The notes below the pieces were generated by a model that saw only the letters and a list, made by a program, of their open reading frames with translations, was not told where the DNA came from and did not search any database. Made by a program: the position numbers and the translations under genes. A DNA stretch of 64,000 nucleotides from Aphelidium insulamus (taxonomy: Eukaryota; Aphelidiomycota; Aphelidea; Aphelidiaceae): NCBI GenBank assembly GCA_036784855.1, contig JAZDSV010000023.1:62001-126000 (forward strand), written 5' to 3'. Below, piece after piece: positions 57,205 to 64,000 of the stretch. Every line of letters begins with the position of its first letter. Positions within the stretch are counted from its first letter, which is position 1.

Positions 57205-58666
57205 TTACTGACCGGCGCGCATAGTACGGCCTGCGAATTCTTCCGCATCAGCCAGTGTTTCAATATAGCTGCATATCATTGATGTAATGAGTTTTGCATC
57301 TGAATTATGTGTATGCGCACACTGACCTGACATCGACGCCGGGACAATGGCGCTGCAGCAGGGATCCCAGTGTTCGCCCCGGACCCAGACACACCCAGTG
57401 ACGGACGCCAAGCTCCCTTATACAATAGTCGATTGACTGCTGCCAAAAAACGGGCGCCACAATGTGCTGTGACAGTCGCGCTGCCAGATGTCTGGCAGTG
57501 ATGTCCTGGTACTGCACCAGTGTTAGTCGGTGCTATGCACGCGTAATTGGCAACGTCCAAAGCGTACTGGACGCGCGTCCACGTTCGAAACAACTAGTCC
57601 GGTAGCAAGTACCGACGAATCTGTTTCAAGTAGCTCTGGTCGAGCGTGGAGCAGACTGCGGAATCCGTCGGCAGCAGACTGCATGTATATTGAGTGGAAC
57701 GGGGCACCCACTGGCAGGCGCGTCGAACGCAGAATTACTCCACTGCTGCGTAATTTAGGCAATATGCTCTGCTCCATAGTGTCGACACATCCAGACAGCA
57801 CAACTTGTGACGGTCTACATCAGATTGTTGAGAGGAAGAATTGTGGAGTGCAGTGCACAATACTTGCGCATTATAGTTGGCCACGTCCACCACGCCGCCA
57901 GAGATACTCGAGCCCTGACGCGCCCGTTCGAATTGCTCCGCAAACTCTTGAACGGATACGCCGCGTCCCAAACACGCCACCATTCCCACTCGCCGCGGCA
58001 GGCATTGTTCCGCGGCTGCCTGCATCAACGCGCCTCTGGCTTCCTAAAGCATTACCTGCAGATGTTAAGTACTGCAAGTGATGACTTACCACGACTTTGA
58101 GCGCATTCCCCGGCGACAGTGCTCCGTTGGCAGTCAGCGCACTAATTTGTGATTATCAGTACCATGTTTCCGTAGCAGGGCGCATGCACGTACCTTATCT
58201 CTCCGAGTGAATGGCCCAGCAGATAGTCTGAGCCGTTGTTGCCACTACAGCCCCGCATTCTGGCCTGCAAGAGAGGTGGTCAAGAACATGTACGCAATAA
58301 ATATATGAATATGCCTACGCTCAAGTACGCAAAGAGCGTGGTGGACACGGCGTGCACGGCCTGCTGTGCGTGGTCGGTGCGGGTGAGAGTTGCCTGTGCG
58401 CATGAGAATGCCACTACACCATCACTACTCCCATAAAACACGCGCACCTCTTCATTTGCGGTCACTAGTTCCGATGGGAGTGTCATAAGGCGCAGCAGAG
58501 ATGTCGGTATTGCCGATTCCATGGCATCACGAAGGCTCGCGGCTGTTGCCTTATCATAGCTGTGCGGGCCGCGTTGTGCATACATCTTGGACCACATCCC
58601 GCAACGCTGGCTGCCCTGGCCGGGGAACAGGTACGCGATGGGTCTCATGATCTTCTTTATTGGCAT
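57205..58666 (-). CDS. MCT1: Malonyl-CoA:ACP transacylase, mitochondrial type (362 aa)
   Basis: Loads malonyl groups on acyl carrier protein for type II (mitochondrial) fatty acid synthesis. Exons (minus): 58448-58666, 58319-58393, 58194-58264, 58090-58141, 57868-58043, 57568-57814, 57327-57511 and 57205-57268. The fifth intron has a GC donor (TGC|GCAAGT). Motifs: IAYLFPGQGSQRCGM at the N-terminus, the catalytic-serine motif LLGHSLGEIS (Ser117), the RGALMQ segment with substrate-binding Arg, ANYNAPSQVVLSG and PVGAPFHSIYM, where the catalytic His belongs. The start at 58666 (MPIKKIMRPIAY) gives almost no presequence; an upstream exon may exist, but the mobile-element fragments begin 75 bp upstream. 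Confidence 0.94.
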
Positions 58667-58741
58667 AGTTGCACAGTGCAGTACGGCGCTGATGTCAACT
58701 CCCCCCAACTTCCTTGCACCCTGACACACTCAACAACAACA

Positions 58742-59006
58742 AATCCCCACAGCAATAGTTCGTACAATCTGTAGAGCCCGCCGACTGAAGATGCCAGTGT
58801 TGTGACGACAAATGGTGAGAACAGGAGACCCTTGCACCGGCAATCTTGCAGATATTCTGTGTTTTGGCCGCTTACTTTTGCGCTATGATGTCGGGGTGGC
58901 TGAATGTGTTGGCGACAGTGACATCAATGCAGAGACCCTGGTGTCCCACCCACTGTGGAATAGATACATCGGCTGGTCGTAACTTTGTATTGGGTATCAG
59001 ATTTTC
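58742..59006 (-). mobile_element. Element fragment, left arm of an imperfect inverted repeat
   Basis: Reverse-complement copy of parts of 59280-59735. Its outer 45 bp (58742-58790) pairs with about 59690-59735 and its inner part (about 58793-59006) pairs with about 59280-59492. About 195 bp present in the right arm is missing here. The minus strand encodes the same protein fragment as the right arm (RPADVYIPQW-type sequence). Confidence 0.85.
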
Positions 59007-59091
59007 CCGTTGAGTGCTTTAAGCAGCAAGCCAACTAAAAAAAATATGGACGTGCCTGACGAATAATATTAAGGCCCCCCCGGCTGTTGCT

Positions 59092-59846
59092 ATGGCATCC
59101 CAGTTCGAGCCCGACCCACCAAGTGCCCATTGCCAGACTGCAGACAAATGGCCGACAGCAATGGAACTCACGACTCAATTTGTGGTGGTGGGGATAATCA
59201 GTGGGGCCGACACAACTTTCTGCGAAATGCACTACATGACATGGCATCAAAGGCTGGACTGGCAGCACAGAAAGAACCAGAAAACCTGATACCCGGTACA
59301 AATTTACGACCTGCCGATGTATATATTCCACAGTGGGCGGGACACCAGGGCCTGTGCATTGATGTCACTGTTGCCAACACATTCAGCCACCCCGACATCA
59401 TAGCGCAAAAGGAAGCGGCCAAAACACAGAAATATCTGCAAGATTGCCGGTGCGAGGGTCTCCTGTTCTCACCATTTGTCGTCACAACACTGGCAAGCGC
59501 TTGTTTGTCAATCAGAACTGATTATGGGGGTTTATTAACTTTGAAACCCCCTAATGTGTTTGCAAATCATTGCGGGTAAAAGTAGATGAGTCTGGCTCAG
59601 AGTGGACAATGGCTAGCAACACTTCCAGTACAGTATGACGGCCTTCGCATGCAGCGCAATGTTTACGCAATGGCTTTGAAGTTTTGCTTCAGTCGGCGGA
59701 CTCTACAGATTGTACGAACTATTGCTGTGGGGATTGCGCAGCGCTACGGCATGAAGGAATGTCTCGCTCTACACCGGGCACATCAGAGGCTGCAATTCAT
59801 CACAATGCAGCAAATTGGTCAGGCCATTGTTGATCGAGCTTGCTAA
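59092..59846 (+). mobile_element. Element fragment, central part and right arm, with decayed ORF
   Basis: The plus-strand frame at 59130-59579 encodes HNFLRNALHDMASKAGL, LIPGTNLRPADVYIPQWAGH, LCIDVTVANTF and AQKEAAKTQKY. The RPADV-x-P-x-W ... DVTV ... E-x3-K pattern is typical of the C-terminal region of some reverse-transcriptase ORFs in invertebrates and fungi and may be a nuclease-like fold. No RT domain is present here. A further weak frame (59586-59846) may be the very end. I regard it as a 3' fragment of a retroelement different from the one at 41.7 kb. Confidence 0.6.
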
Positions 59847-59949
59847 CTGGGACGTTCTGGACTGCCATCGATTTGATGTAAATAAATATTCTGAAGCACT
59901 TAAAAAAAAGAAAAAAGAATTTTTTTTTGCTTGATAGAGCATTTCACAT

Positions 59950-63403
<3,454 letters not shown>

Positions 63404-63500
63404 CCACCTGTGTAAATACATACTATAGCATATAGACACTGTGGGCAACAGTGTTATACATAAATATGTGGCGCCACAGGCGGCTGAATTGTGTTTCAGG

Positions 63501-64000
63501 ATGGACGCCGAGGACTCGAATCGCCACGACGATACAAAAGAGGAGAAGCCGCCGAGAACTGCCCGCAGAGAGTTTCAGCCGCTTATACGCTGTCCCAAGG
63601 CAGATGGTAACAACCGTATTGACGTGTGCAAAGTGCTACAGCTGGATTTGGACGAGTATCTCGCGATCAGGGCACGTGTACCAACCATTAGACTATTATG
63701 CAATGTCATTCTTACTGCACGCACCGCAGCGAACGGCAAGGTCATGGCTGTCGGAGGTGCTTACGTTTGACAACTTTGTCACCATGACGGACGACCCGCT
63801 TGTAAAGCGGCTGGAAGCCTATGTATGTTCTTATTCATTGTGTTAAATACATCTTAATTTCATAATATGCGCATAGTTGCCGCAAAAGCATCCAGGACTG
63901 CAGCGCGCCAAAGATAATTGGGCCACGCGGTACATTATGCACAACTGCTGGGATAGGCTAAAGTACTCGGCCCTGCGAACTTTGAGGCGTGATAATCAAG
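63501..64000 (+). CDS. Unknown protein, 5' part only (runs off the window)
   Basis: Exons are 63501-63677, 63730-63822 and 63877-64000 (incomplete), with introns of 52 and 54 nt. The first intron is chosen because GTACCA...CCGCAG restores frame into RTARSWLSEVLTFDNFVTM. The protein starts MDAEDSNRHDDTKEEKPPRT (charged), then PLIRCPKADGNNRIDVC and VLQLDLDEYLAIRAR, and continues LPQKHPGLQRAKDNWATRYI. There is no recognised domain in the about 131 residues visible. Confidence 0.6.

Overview
This window is nuclear DNA from a eukaryote with a compact genome. Genes lie on both strands, usually tens to a few hundred bases apart, and most carry several very short introns (mostly 41-60 nt; a few are shorter or longer). 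I rebuilt exon structures by hand from reading frame, splice sites and family conservation; nearly every junction listed is phase-consistent. The gene set suggests a zoosporic (flagellated), early-diverging fungus of the chytrid type. It combines a Chs7-type chitin synthase export chaperone with the BBSome subunit BBS4 (cilium/flagellum), a class I cyclic nucleotide phosphodiesterase, a prenylated G-protein gamma subunit and a MEF2-type MADS factor. This placement is inference; no marker gene here names a species. The standard genetic code fits all genes.

Layout. 1-3.5 kb: PDE9-like phosphodiesterase (partial, -), an unknown Gln/Arg-rich protein (+), an SNIP1/Pml1-like FHA protein (+) and a G gamma subunit (-). 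3.8-8.3 kb: an AT-hook protein (+), then two broken ankyrin-repeat genes (BTB-like/ankyrin on -, F-box-like/ankyrin on +), both with signal-peptide-like starts. 8.4-13.6 kb: XPB helicase (+), BBS4 (-) and a small ankyrin protein (-). 14.3-21.3 kb: ATG2 (+) and ribosomal protein S18 (+). 21.6-24.9 kb: a RanBP3/Yrb2-like protein (-) and the Chs7-like chaperone (-). 25.3-28.2 kb: an 84-bp tandem array, a bZIP factor (+), Qcr6 of complex III (-) and a secreted cysteine-rich protein (+). 28.3-33.1 kb: OPA1/Mgm1 (-), a longin-like unknown (+) and ribosomal protein S29 (+). 33.2-38.8 kb: ELP1/IKAP (-) and an unknown beta-rich protein (-). 39.5-41.6 kb: LSM7 with an RGG-rich extension (+) and DNMT2 (+). 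41.7-43.8 kb: a 5'-truncated non-LTR retrotransposon with a 12-bp target-site duplication. 43.9-49.6 kb: a small LKKV-repeat protein (+), an SPX-domain phosphate transporter (+) and an ASH-RhoGAP protein (-). 50.3-58.7 kb: RNA polymerase II largest subunit with about 31 CTD heptads (+), a MADS-box factor (+) and mitochondrial malonyl-CoA transacylase (-). 58.7-59.8 kb: an imperfect inverted pair of element fragments. 60-64 kb: the DEAH helicase Prp2/DHX16 (+) and a partial unknown gene (+).

Most genes are core eukaryotic functions: transcription and repair (RPB1, XPB), splicing (Prp2, SNIP1/Pml1, LSM7), translation and tRNA modification (S18, S29, ELP1, DNMT2), autophagy (ATG2), mitochondria (Mgm1, Qcr6, Mct1) and cell wall or flagellum (Chs7, BBS4). 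They show no operon-like grouping. The accessory content is the ankyrin genes, the cysteine-rich secreted protein, the tandem array and the two mobile-element remnants. The most unusual genome-wide trait is the high share of GC-AG introns: seven well supported and two tentative among about 100.
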